The notes under the pieces: generated by a model | Database searches by the model: none | The model's input: only the letters and a program-made list of their open reading frames with translations | What the model was told of the DNA's origin: nothing | DNA from: Cryobacterium sp. Y50 | GTDB taxonomy: Bacteria > Actinomycetota > Actinomycetes > Actinomycetales > Microbacteriaceae | DNA length: 47,374 nt | Direction of reading: 5' to 3' | Assembly: GCF_002929805.1 (NCBI RefSeq) | Contig: NZ_PJJM01000073.1 | Location: 1 to 47,374, forward strand | Part shown: piece after piece, positions 26,201-34,578 of the stretch | How positions within the stretch are numbered: position 1 is the stretch's first letter | Layout of the letters: every line of letters begins with the position of its first letter | Made by a program: the position numbers and the translations under genes

Positions 26201-28305
26201 GTTCGCTCTGGTTCTTTCACCGTCCGGGTTCTGTCGCAATCATCGGCGCATCCAACGACCCCGAGAAGATCGGCGGCCGTCCCATCCGATACATGCGGGA
26301 ATTCGGGTTCGAAGGTGTTATATACCCGATCAACCCAAACCGGGTGCGGATCCAGGGGATCACCGCGTATCCCTCCCTCGATGATCTTCCCTCGCTCCCC
26401 GATGTCGCGATCATCGCAGTATCGGGCGCAAACGCGGTCGCTCAGATCGTCCGTTGCGCAGATCTAGGTGTCAAGGGCTGCATCGTCATGTCTTCAGGTT
26501 TCGGTGAGACAGGTGATGAGCAAGGTCTCGCGTGGCAGAACGAGATGCTCGCCGCCGCTGCGCGGACGGGCATGCGCATCGTCGGACCGAACTCGCAGGG
26601 CCTCGCGAACTTCGCGACGGGTGCCGTCCTCGGCTTTTCCACGCTCTTCACCGAAGAGCCTCCGCAAGACGGACCCGTCGCCATCGTCAGTCAGAGCGGG
26701 GCGCTGTGCTCCGTGCCTTACGGCTTGCTTCGACAGGCCGGCATCGGTGTCCGCTATGCGCACGGCACCGGGAACGACATCGATGTCACGGCGGCGGAGC
26801 TTGCGGCGGAGATCCTCGAAGACCCCGACATCTCGCTCCTGCTGCTCTACCTCGAAGATTTTAGGGACCTTGACTCCATTGCGCGTGTAGCCACGAAGGC
26901 CCTCGAGCGTGGGGTCCCCGTGATCGCGCTCAAGGGAGGCCGCAGCGAAGCGGGGCAGCGAGCCGCCGCATCCCACACCGGCGCCCTCGCGACCGAAGAA
27001 AAAGTCGTCGACGCCTTCCTCGAAAAGTATGGCATCTGGCGTGCGCGTAGCACCCACGACCTCGTGTCCGCGGTCGGGCTCTACCTTCGACCAACCGTCC
27101 CGAAGGGAGAGCGGCTCGCGATCGTGAGCAACTCTGGAGCCATCTGCGTTCTTGCCGCCGACGCGGCCCAAGACAACGACCTGCCGTTGTCCCAGCTATC
27201 CGAACAATCGCAAGTGGACCTCGCCGCTGTACTGCCCTCATTCGCCTCGTTAGACAACCCCATCGACGTGACCGCAGCGTTGCTCACCGACAGCTCCCTG
27301 TTCGGTCGCGTTCTTCCAGTCCTCGGACGCGATGAGTCCGTCGACGCGTGCTTTCTTGGCATCCCCGTGTCAGGTCGAGGCTACGACGTTGAAAGATTCG
27401 CGCGGGACGTGGCGGACTTCGAAGCGTCTGCCGGCGTCCCGCTCGTCATGGCGGTCCCGCAGAATGACATCGCCGAGCGCTTCCGAGCGCACGGAACCGT
27501 CGTCTATGCGGATGAGTGGCAGGCGGTTCGCGCGCTCTCACAGTACCTCCACCATCACGCACTCATCGCTCGCGCGCGGCACCGCACACTTGGTCGACCC
27601 AGGATAAGGCGCGTATGCGGGACCGAGCGCGTCGTCCTCAATGAGTCCGAGAGCCTCGGCATCATTGACCGCTTGGGTGTGCCAACAGTAGAGCACGTGC
27701 TGGTCACCCATCCTGACGGTGCACCGGCTGCAGTCGAAGCGCTTGGCGACGGCCCGGTGGTGATCAAGGGGTGCTCGTCCGAAATGACGCACAAGTCCGA
27801 ACTCGGCCTTGTGCGGGTGGGCGTGCGTGAAGCTGATGCGACTCGTGTCGTTGAAGAGATGTTTGACCTGATGGCCAGGGCGGGAATCGCGAACGAAGGG
27901 GTGATCGTCGCACGCATGGTGAAGGGTGTACATGAGGGAATGCTCGGCGCGCGCGTAGACCCCGTGTTCGGCCCCGTCGTCGTGATCGGCTCAGGCGGTG
28001 TCCACGTCGAGGCGATGCCCGACGTGCAGTTCCTGCTGCCCCCGTATTCCATCGACGACGCCCTCCGTGCTATCTCCCGGCTGCGGATCGCCGCGGTGCT
28101 CGGCGGTACGAGAGGTGAGCCGCCGGTCGACATAGAGGCTTGGGCCCGAGCCGCCGTGAACCTCGGCGACGCTCTGCTGGATGACAAATTGGAGATCCAT
28201 GAGCTGGATGTGAACCCGCTCATGCTGTTGGCGAAGCACGGAGATGTGCAGCCAGCCATCCGGGCTGTCGATGCCGTCGTGATCCGTGGATCCCTAAAAA
28301 GCTGA
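26197..28305 (+). CDS. NDP-forming acyl-CoA synthetase (acetate-CoA ligase family, alpha-beta fusion)
   Basis: A 702-aa enzyme that interconverts acyl-CoA plus ADP and phosphate with free acid, CoA and ATP. Domains: CoA-binding Rossmann fold at residues 5-130 (SVAIIGASNDPEKIGGRP), succinyl-CoA ligase-like flavodoxin domains to about 460 with the phosphohistidine in AAASHTGALA, and a C-terminal ATP-grasp domain (about 480-700; PVVIKGCSSEMTHKSELGLV, ELDVNPLML). The start at ATG 26197 overlaps the DUF35 stop; longer open frames upstream lie over the DUF35 gene and are not real. With the thiolase-like pair it may finish a side-chain cleavage and save ATP. Confidence 0.88.
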   Translation: MSSLWFFHRPGSVAIIGASNDPEKIGGRPIRYMREFGFEGVIYPINPNRVRIQGITAYPSLDDLPSLPDVAIIAVSGANAVAQIVRCADLGVKGCIVMSSGFGETGDEQGLAWQNEMLAAAARTGMRIVGPNSQGLANFATGAVLGFSTLFTEEPPQDGPVAIVSQSGALCSVPYGLLRQAGIGVRYAHGTGNDIDVTAAELAAEILEDPDISLLLLYLEDFRDLDSIARVATKALERGVPVIALKGGRSEAGQRAAASHTGALATEEKVVDAFLEKYGIWRARSTHDLVSAVGLYLRPTVPKGERLAIVSNSGAICVLAADAAQDNDLPLSQLSEQSQVDLAAVLPSFASLDNPIDVTAALLTDSSLFGRVLPVLGRDESVDACFLGIPVSGRGYDVERFARDVADFEASAGVPLVMAVPQNDIAERFRAHGTVVYADEWQAVRALSQYLHHHALIARARHRTLGRPRIRRVCGTERVVLNESESLGIIDRLGVPTVEHVLVTHPDGAPAAVEALGDGPVVIKGCSSEMTHKSELGLVRVGVREADATRVVEEMFDLMARAGIANEGVIVARMVKGVHEGMLGARVDPVFGPVVVIGSGGVHVEAMPDVQFLLPPYSIDDALRAISRLRIAAVLGGTRGEPPVDIEAWARAAVNLGDALLDDKLEIHELDVNPLMLLAKHGDVQPAIRAVDAVVIRGSLKS

Positions 28306-28347
28306 CGGCAACTGGGCCAAGTTCGTGTTACTACAAAAGAGGAAAAA

Positions 28348-29583
28348 ATGAGTCTGTTCACCCCTATTAAGCTTGGCGACCTCGAGCTCCGCAACCGGAT
28401 CATTCTTGCGCCGCTGACCCGGCGTCGAGCAAACGCCCAAGCCGTACCATCGAAGAGCGCACCGCTATATTACGCACAACGTGCTGGTGCGGGGCTGATC
28501 ATCAGCGAAGGCACTTGCATCTCACGCGAGGGCATAGGTGATCGGCGGCTTCCTGGCCTGTGGACGGAGGACCAGGTCGAAGCCTGGCGAGACGTCACCG
28601 AGGCGGTGCACGTTCAAGGGGGACTCATTGTGGCGCAGTTGTGGCATACAGGTCGAGCGTCGCATCCCCGGCTGCAAACCAATGGCGAACATGCGGTCGC
28701 TCCGTCGGCCATAGCCATTGAGAAAGATCGAGAGCTCGACGGCGAGATGATTCCGTCGGCGGTGCCGCGAGCTCTTGATACGGACGAAATCCCGCGCGTG
28801 GTGGCAGATTACGCCGCCGCGGCGACCAAGGCTTTAGACGCGGGCTTCGACGGCGTCGAGTTGCACGGCGCGAACGGTTACCTCATCGACGAGTTCCTAC
28901 AGGACGGCACCAACAAGCGCACGGACCGCTATGGCGGCTCCGTCGAGGCAAGAACTTTGTTCCTGCGCGAGGTGCTCGAAGCGGTCACCGGCGCGATCGG
29001 CGCATCACGGGTGGGACTTCGAATATCGCCTTCGAGCATGTTCCAGAGTATGCATGATTCTGCTCCAAACGAACTCTGGGCCCGAGTGCTGGAGGTCGTG
29101 GCTAAATTCGACCTAGCCTTCCTCCATTTGGTCGAGCCCGGCATTTCGGGGTCCGAATCCCACAGAAGTCACGCCGACGGCATCGATTCGGCTTGGGTGC
29201 GGGCGCGCTATACAGGCCGCCTCATCGCTGCGGGGCGCTATACTGCAGACTCTGCTCGTGCCGCTCTGGCGGACGGGCGCCTTGATGCCGTTGCCTTTGG
29301 TCGACTATTCACCTCCAACCCCGACCTCCCCAAACGGCTTCGCGACAGTGCGGCGCTTACCCCACCACACCCGCCCACCTTCTATACGGCGGATGACGCC
29401 GGTTACGTCGATTGGCCCTCGCTGGCTGCCGAGCAACTGCTGCGCGAACTCGAAAGCGGGCAGCGATCGATCGAGGAGTTGGAGTCGAGTGTGCGGGTTA
29501 CCAATTTCTCCGGAACTACTCCCTACCCCGAATGGGAGGCGGCGTGGGCAATTTCGCGCTACCGACGGATTCAGGACGCGTAG
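28348..29583 (+). CDS. Old-yellow-enzyme-type NAD(P)H:flavin oxidoreductase
   Basis: A 411-aa FMN enzyme that reduces activated C=C bonds. The barrel starts LFTPIKLGDLELRNRIILAP. The substrate-binding pair of the OYE family is in HGANGYLIDEFLQ (His-x-x-Asn), then DGTNKRTDRYGGS. LWHTGRASHP is the usual strand-4 motif. The barrel ends near residue 360; the last 50 residues (DDAGYVDWPSLAAEQLL onward) are an extra helical tail. GAGGAAAA precedes the ATG. Last gene of the plus-strand block, and a strong hairpin follows. Confidence 0.9.
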   Translation: MSLFTPIKLGDLELRNRIILAPLTRRRANAQAVPSKSAPLYYAQRAGAGLIISEGTCISREGIGDRRLPGLWTEDQVEAWRDVTEAVHVQGGLIVAQLWHTGRASHPRLQTNGEHAVAPSAIAIEKDRELDGEMIPSAVPRALDTDEIPRVVADYAAAATKALDAGFDGVELHGANGYLIDEFLQDGTNKRTDRYGGSVEARTLFLREVLEAVTGAIGASRVGLRISPSSMFQSMHDSAPNELWARVLEVVAKFDLAFLHLVEPGISGSESHRSHADGIDSAWVRARYTGRLIAAGRYTADSARAALADGRLDAVAFGRLFTSNPDLPKRLRDSAALTPPHPPTFYTADDAGYVDWPSLAAEQLLRELESGQRSIEELESSVRVTNFSGTTPYPEWEAAWAISRYRRIQDA

Positions 29584-29600
29584 CGGACTGCCATACGAAA

Positions 29601-29635
29601 ACAGCGGCTCCCTCCTTTTAGGGGGGAGCCGCTGT
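29601..29635. terminator. Bidirectional terminator between OYE and SDR genes
   Basis: ACAGCGGCTCCC (29601-29612) and GGGAGCCGCTGT (29624-29635) pair perfectly, with more G-C pairs inside and a TTTTA loop. It lies 18 bases after the OYE stop and 12 before the SDR stop on the other strand, so it probably ends both transcripts. Confidence 0.75.
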
Positions 29636-29646
29636 TCGTGTTTGAG

Positions 29647-30408
29647 CTAGACGATCGTCCAGCCGCCATCGATGACGTATGCAGCGCCATGGACGAAGGC
29701 GGAGTCGTCGCTCGCCAAGAAAAGCGCCAGGTTGGCAATCTCCTCGGGCTGGGCGTGACGTCCAGCCGGTACCGCATTGATCGACTCGATGACGGCCGCT
29801 TCGCCCTCCTCAAGAATTGCCTTCGTCATGCCCGTTTCCACTGCCCCCGGACAGATCGCGTTCACCCGAATACCCTGCTTGCCGTAATCGGCGGCCATCT
29901 GCTTCGTGAAGCCGATGGCGCCGTGCTTCGCTGAGGTATAGGCAACCCCGCCTCCCCGGGCGACGAGCCCGGCGATCGAGGCCATGTTCACGACCGTGCC
30001 CCCGCCCCCGTCGAGCATAGTGGGGAGAAATGACTTCGTGACAAGAAAGAAACTCTTCAGGTCGACACCAATGATGCGATCCCAGAGCTCTTCGCTCGTG
30101 TCGAGCAACGGGGCGTAGCCGTCGAGGATCCCCGCGTTGTTGACCAAGATGTCGATCCGGTCCAGCTCCTCGATGGTTCGCTGTGCGGCCGCTGCGACAG
30201 AGTCACCGTCGGAAACATCGACCTCGACGGCGAAGCCCGTGCCACCGGATTCCATGATTTGCTCCACCGTTGCTTGCGCAGCCTCGATGTTGAGGTCGAG
30301 CACGGCGACGGTCGCGCCCTCGAGCGCGAAGCGAGCCGCAATCGCGCGTCCTATACCTGATCCCGCTCCGGTCACGACGGCGGTCCTTTTGAAAAGCTTG
30401 CTTGTCAT
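29647..30408 (-). CDS. Short-chain dehydrogenase/reductase (FabG-like)
   Basis: A 253-aa classical SDR: TGAGSGIG at residues 14-21, Asp after beta-2 (VAVLDLN, suggesting NAD preference), NNAG near 90, Ser in NMASIAG, YTSAK catalytic Tyr-Lys, and CPGAVETGM for cofactor binding. It ends in VHGAAYVIDGGWTIV, as usual. GGAGAAAC precedes the ATG. Third gene of a minus-strand set with an aldehyde dehydrogenase and an alcohol dehydrogenase. It may oxidise a hydroxyacyl or secondary alcohol intermediate. Confidence 0.9.
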   Translation of the reverse strand: MTSKLFKRTAVVTGAGSGIGRAIAARFALEGATVAVLDLNIEAAQATVEQIMESGGTGFAVEVDVSDGDSVAAAAQRTIEELDRIDILVNNAGILDGYAPLLDTSEELWDRIIGVDLKSFFLVTKSFLPTMLDGGGGTVVNMASIAGLVARGGGVAYTSAKHGAIGFTKQMAADYGKQGIRVNAICPGAVETGMTKAILEEGEAAVIESINAVPAGRHAQPEEIANLALFLASDDSAFVHGAAYVIDGGWTIV

Positions 30409-30442
30409 TTGTTTCTCCGGTTCCTCTTCGATGAGCTTTCGG

Positions 30443-31903
30443 TCAAGGCCGGGTCAGACCCGCGAGCGAGATGTACTTGATGTCCATGTAATCATCCATC
30501 CCCCAGTGACCGCCCTCGCGGCCGATGCCGCTTTCCTTCACACCACCGAACGGCGCCTGCACAGCTGAAATGCTTCCGTCATTCGCCCCGACGGTGCCAT
30601 ATTCGAGAGCCTCCGAGACCCGGACCAGACGGTTGACATCGCGGGTAAAGAAGTAGGCGGCGAGCCCGAAAGGCGAATTGTTCGCCCGTTCGATGACCTC
30701 CTCCTCGGTATCGAACTCGAAGATTGGCGCAACTGGCCCGAAAGTCTCGTCGCGCGCGATGATCATCTCGTCTGTGACCCCAGTGAGCACAGTGGGCTCA
30801 TAGAAGTGACCGTTGGCGAGAGCGGCGCCAGACGGGCGTTTGCCGCCTGCGGCGACCGTCGCACCGTTCGCGATCGCATCGGCAACGTGTGACTCAACCT
30901 TATCGACGGCGCCAGCGTTGATCAGTGGACCGACTTCGACATCTGATTCCGTGCCAAAGCCGACCTTCATCGAAGAGAGTCGTTCGACGACGCGACGTGT
31001 GAACTCCTCGGCGATGGAGCGCTGAACGAAGATGCGGTTGGCGGAGACGCATGTCTGTCCCATGTTCCGCATCTTGACGGAGATCAGTTGCTCGAGTGCA
31101 TGATCGAGGTCTGCATCTTCAAAGACGATGAAGGGCGCGTGTCCACCGAGCTCGAGCGCGAGGCGCTTCATGGTGGTGGAACCCTCGCGCATAAGGACCT
31201 TGCCAACTTCGGTCGAGCCAGTGAATGAGACGACTCGCACGCGGCTGTCTGACATGATCGCCTCACTCACGCGCGATGCTCGTGAGCTGGTAACGACCTG
31301 CAGCACGCCGTCGGGCAGTCCCGCCTCAGCGAAGTACTTGCCGATCTCGAGGGCAGACAGCGGAGTTAGGGCGGCCGGTTTCACGATCATTGCACACCCG
31401 GCGGCAAGGGCAGCGCCGAGCTTGCGCAGGATCTGGAGGGCGGGGAAGTTCCACGGCGTAATCGCAACGCTCACTCCCGTGGCCTGCTTGATCGCTACGA
31501 TTCGCTTGTCGGGGCCCGTCGACGGAACGGTCGTTCCGTATGTTCTCCGCGCTTCTTCAGCGAACCATTCGATGAAGTCTAGACCGTAGGTGATCTCTCC
31601 GAGAGCCTGGGCTAGGGGTTTACCCTGTTCCATCGTGAGGACGTGCGCGAGCCGGTCGATGTCGGCGCGGGCAATCTCCGCGGCCTTCCGGAGGATACGC
31701 GAGCGCTCCAGGGCAGGTGTCGCCGCCCAGCCAGCCTGTGCCTTCTGGGCGCTGTCGATCGCCTTGAGCATGTCCTCGGCGTTCGCATCCGCGATCCGCA
31801 CGAGTTCGCTGCCATCGGCGGGGTTGATCACAGCGAACGTCTCCCCGGAGATCGCGTCCTGCCAAGATCCATCGATGAATAGTTTGGTGAGGTATTCAGC
31901 CAT
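30443..31903 (-). CDS. gabD: NAD(P)-dependent succinate-semialdehyde dehydrogenase-type enzyme
   Basis: A 486-aa aldehyde dehydrogenase, most like the GabD group: ITPWNFPALQI (NAD site), VSFTGSTEVGKVLM, catalytic Glu in LALELGGHAPF and catalytic Cys in MGQTCVSANRIFV. The C-terminal NDGSISAVQAPFGGVKESGIG is typical of succinate-semialdehyde dehydrogenases. It has a good AGAAGGAA ribosome site. Beside an alcohol dehydrogenase and a lactonase, the natural path could be hydroxy acid to semialdehyde to dicarboxylate. The precise aldehyde is not shown by sequence. Confidence 0.85.
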   Translation of the reverse strand: MAEYLTKLFIDGSWQDAISGETFAVINPADGSELVRIADANAEDMLKAIDSAQKAQAGWAATPALERSRILRKAAEIARADIDRLAHVLTMEQGKPLAQALGEITYGLDFIEWFAEEARRTYGTTVPSTGPDKRIVAIKQATGVSVAITPWNFPALQILRKLGAALAAGCAMIVKPAALTPLSALEIGKYFAEAGLPDGVLQVVTSSRASRVSEAIMSDSRVRVVSFTGSTEVGKVLMREGSTTMKRLALELGGHAPFIVFEDADLDHALEQLISVKMRNMGQTCVSANRIFVQRSIAEEFTRRVVERLSSMKVGFGTESDVEVGPLINAGAVDKVESHVADAIANGATVAAGGKRPSGAALANGHFYEPTVLTGVTDEMIIARDETFGPVAPIFEFDTEEEVIERANNSPFGLAAYFFTRDVNRLVRVSEALEYGTVGANDGSISAVQAPFGGVKESGIGREGGHWGMDDYMDIKYISLAGLTRP

Positions 31904-31927
31904 CTTAGATTCCTTCTTTTTTACTTG

Positions 31928-33016
31928 TCAGAAAACGATTGAAGCGCGGGCCACGCTGCGCGATTCCCCATCGCGGATGGCGTCGCCTAAATCTTCGAAT
32001 CGATAGGCTTGCATGGTGAGCGACTCGAAGGGAAAGCGATCGCGTGTGCGCTTGAGGAACTCAAGAGCACGATGTAGGTACCAGGGGTCGTAACGGAGCA
32101 CGCCGTACAACCGCAGGTTCTTGCGCGTAATAATCCCGGGTGACAGCGAGACCTCGAACCCTTCGCCGACGTTGAGGTTGCCCACTGAGACCACCTCACC
32201 CCCGACACGGGCGAGAACGAGGGATTCAGGAAAAGCCGCGGAGACACCGGTAACCTCAAGCACGATATCCGGGCCGATACCGCCTGTGAGCTTCTGAAGA
32301 CGAGCTACGCGTCCCTCCATCGTGGTGTGTACCGCCATGTCCACGACTTCGTCGGCACCGAAACGCTTTGCGAGCGCGATGCGGTCGGGCACGCCTTCGA
32401 TGATTATGACCCGCGCTCCGCGCTCCTTCGCAACGGCGGCAGCGTACAGACCAAGACCGCCGGCACCCTGAATGACGATTGTGGACCCCGCCGAGAGCCT
32501 TGTGCGATCGAGTGCGAAAAGCATTTGCGCAAGGCCGCAGTTCGCACCTGCCACGATCCGGTCGTCGAGTTCGTCTGGCACCTTGTAGAAGTGCTGGTCC
32601 TCATTCACGTAATAATGGGTTCCAAAACCTCCGAAGAAATGCGGTGCGACATCGGGATTCTTGGACCACTCGCGGAGTGCGTTAGTACACATGCTGAACT
32701 CGCCCCGCAGGCAGTGCTCGCAGCGACGGCAGGTGACGTAATAGACGGGGACAATTCGATCGCCGACGTGGACGGGCATGCCCGCGTTGTCGTGTGTGAC
32801 TCCAGCGCCCAGTGAGACTACCTCACCAATGAATTCGTGACCGAGGGCGGCTTCTCGTAGCGCGGGACTATGAAAGTGGAAGTGGTGAATGTCGGATCCG
32901 CACACGTTCGCCCGCCGCACTTTGAGGACGAGCGCCCCCGCGGCTGGTTCGGGGACTTCGTATTGTTTTACCGCGAACTCGCCCGGTCCAACGATTGCTG
33001 CCACTTTGCCCTGCAC
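31928..33016 (-). CDS. Zinc-binding medium-chain alcohol dehydrogenase
   Basis: A 362-aa MDR enzyme. Catalytic zinc ligands in VCGSDIHH and GHEFIGEV; structural zinc Cys set in CRRCEHCLRGEFSMC; cofactor fold GAGGLGLYAAAVAKERG near residue 180. I prefer GTG at 33016 (VQGKVAAIVGPGEF) because AAGGAG lies six bases before it; the upstream ATG at 33058 gives a tail with no family match. First gene of the minus-strand set, divergent from the lactonase gene with a 260-base gap holding no clear repeats. Confidence 0.88.
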   Translation of the reverse strand: MQGKVAAIVGPGEFAVKQYEVPEPAAGALVLKVRRANVCGSDIHHFHFHSPALREAALGHEFIGEVVSLGAGVTHDNAGMPVHVGDRIVPVYYVTCRRCEHCLRGEFSMCTNALREWSKNPDVAPHFFGGFGTHYYVNEDQHFYKVPDELDDRIVAGANCGLAQMLFALDRTRLSAGSTIVIQGAGGLGLYAAAVAKERGARVIIIEGVPDRIALAKRFGADEVVDMAVHTTMEGRVARLQKLTGGIGPDIVLEVTGVSAAFPESLVLARVGGEVVSVGNLNVGEGFEVSLSPGIITRKNLRLYGVLRYDPWYLHRALEFLKRTRDRFPFESLTMQAYRFEDLGDAIRDGESRSVARASIVF

Positions 33017-33276
33017 CTGGCGCTCCTTTGCATAAATGAATACCAACGACGTGCTCAAGCGGCGGCGCCGTCGCCCCGAGCTTAGGTCGGGTGCCGAGTG
33101 CTCAGTTGTCCTAGTTCGGTACAGTTATCGTTCCCAGACGCGGAATGAAGGTCGGACAAAAAAGTTGAATCCTGTATGCGAGAGGGCTGACCCAAGATAG
33201 GACACGGCCGAATCGACTTTCGATAGCAGACTGACTGGATACGAGGACGTATTGCACGCGGAAGGATCGAAGCGGA
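33017..33276. promoter_or_regulatory. Divergent promoter region (alcohol dehydrogenase and lactonase genes)
   Basis: A 260-base gap between two outward-facing operons, so it must hold both promoters. I could not pick out convincing -35/-10 pairs or a palindrome by eye. The assignment rests on gene orientation only. Confidence 0.35.
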
Positions 33277-34062
33277 ATGAATAATGGACACGCACGCAGG
33301 CTATGGGCCTTGGACTCGCCGACACTCACGGTCCAGTCCGAGACTCTGCTTTATGGCACCAGTGGCGAGATCACCATCCCGGTGCCGTCATTTTTGATTG
33401 AGCACCCGAAAGGTCTCGTGCTCTTTGACACGGGTCTGCATCCCGATGCCATCGAGGATCCGGAAAAAGTGTACGGTGCTGACCTTGCCGCGAACCTGAG
33501 AATCGGTGGGACCGCCGACCAGCGCCTCGACCGACAACTCCAGGCGATCGGTTATAAGGCCTCTGACATCACGCATGTGGTCTCCTCTCACGGACACTTC
33601 GACCACACAGGCGGCCTCTTCCTGTTTCCTGAGGCCAAACACTATTTCGGCGATGGTGAGCTTCGATACGCCAACTGGCCGGACCCGATTCAGAAGTTCG
33701 TTTACCGCGAAGAGGTGCTTGACGTCATCCGTCGCCTCGACGTGCGTGAAGTCTCTGGCGACTTCGACGTGTTTGGGGACGGTGCGGTCACCATCCTCGC
33801 GACTCCCGGTCATACTCCTGGCGAGGTGAGCCTGATTGTGCACCTAAAGTCGCGTACGTTCATCCTTACTGGAGATGCGATCCATTTGCGCGCGGCTATG
33901 GAGCAGGAATACCACTTCCCCATCGACGCCGACACGACGGGGGCCCTGCGTTCTTTGCGGCGCCTCAAGTATCTCAAGGAGTCCCTCGACGCCACGGTAT
34001 GGATTAGCCACGACCCTGACGATTGGGCCGAATTCGCTCACGCTCCAGGCTTTTACGAGTAG
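33277..34062 (+). CDS. Metallo-beta-lactamase-fold lactonase (AHL/gamma-lactone lactonase family)
   Basis: A 261-aa hydrolase of the AttM/AiiA class. The two-zinc motif HxHxDH is in VSSHGHFDHTGG (about residue 105), the next His in ATPGHTPGE (about 173), the bridging Asp in LTGDAIHLR (about 196) and the last His in WISHDPDDW (about 245). These enzymes open homoserine lactones or simple gamma-lactones. Next to an alcohol dehydrogenase and a succinate-semialdehyde-type dehydrogenase it repeats the logic of the Agrobacterium blcABC (attKLM) gene set for gamma-butyrolactone. Quorum quenching is an alternative role. Confidence 0.85.
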   Translation: MNNGHARRLWALDSPTLTVQSETLLYGTSGEITIPVPSFLIEHPKGLVLFDTGLHPDAIEDPEKVYGADLAANLRIGGTADQRLDRQLQAIGYKASDITHVVSSHGHFDHTGGLFLFPEAKHYFGDGELRYANWPDPIQKFVYREEVLDVIRRLDVREVSGDFDVFGDGAVTILATPGHTPGEVSLIVHLKSRTFILTGDAIHLRAAMEQEYHFPIDADTTGALRSLRRLKYLKESLDATVWISHDPDDWAEFAHAPGFYE

Positions 34063-34072
34063 GCGGTCGATC

Positions 34073-34498
34073 ATGGCGATCCTCGTCGACTACCGATGTG
34101 CAGAGTGCGGCGTCGTCCACGAGGCATTTGTCGACGTGCCTGCACCACCGAAACGCGACTGTGCGGCGTGCGGAGGGATAAGCCAACGTAGATGGTCGCC
34201 GGTGGGGATGATCTCGCGCAGGCCGGAGCCGCAGCCTTCAGCCGTGCCAAAGAAGACTACGCCGTCGATGTGCGCGGCGAATCCCGACGTCCCCGGGCTC
34301 TGCCACATGTCCGAAACGGCCGGCAGAGCGTGGATCGCGCGGTACCGTGGCGACAACCGAGCCCTCGATGCCGAGTTCACCCGACAGGAGAAGGCCGCTG
34401 CGTTCAAGACTCCCACAATGGACGACGCCATCACACACAATCACCGTCACGGCGTGAGCGCTCACGAACCCGCCGAGGGGGACGCCAGCGCTGCGTGA
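34073..34498 (+). CDS. FmdB-family zinc-ribbon protein
   Basis: A 141-aa protein whose N-terminus has the FmdB ribbon: VDYRCAECGVVHEAF, then KRDCAACGG, giving two CxxC pairs, and RRWSPVGM. The remainder is polar, with a second Cys pair (MCAANPDVPGLC) of unknown use. Such proteins occur beside amidase and hydrolase genes and may be metal-binding accessory or regulatory proteins. It starts ten bases after the lactonase stop, so is likely cotranscribed. Confidence 0.8.
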   Translation: MAILVDYRCAECGVVHEAFVDVPAPPKRDCAACGGISQRRWSPVGMISRRPEPQPSAVPKKTTPSMCAANPDVPGLCHMSETAGRAWIARYRGDNRALDAEFTRQEKAAAFKTPTMDDAITHNHRHGVSAHEPAEGDASAA

Positions 34499-34560
34499 GT
34501 GAAGCGTATAACGGGCCGCGCCGTCACTCGGCGGTATGCGGTCGATACGCTTCACTCACG
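34494..34560. terminator. Large inverted repeat with a nested hairpin between convergent genes
   Basis: CGTGAGTGAAGCGTAT (34494-34509) and ATACGCTTCACTCACG (34545-34560) are perfect 16-base arms. Inside, CGCCG (34519-34523) and CGGCG (34529-34533) form a second stem. The left arm contains the fmdB-like stop codon. It lies between the convergent fmdB-like and AcoR-like genes and probably terminates both; the long loop is unusual for a terminator, so a binding site is possible. Confidence 0.5.
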
Positions 34561-34578
34561 GGCGGAGCCTGGACCGTG

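Noticed and set aside
32327..32815. A 162-codon open frame on the plus strand inside the alcohol dehydrogenase gene
   Set aside because: It is antisense to a gene with clear zinc and cofactor motifs, and its translation has no coherent fold or motif. High-GC DNA gives many such frames.
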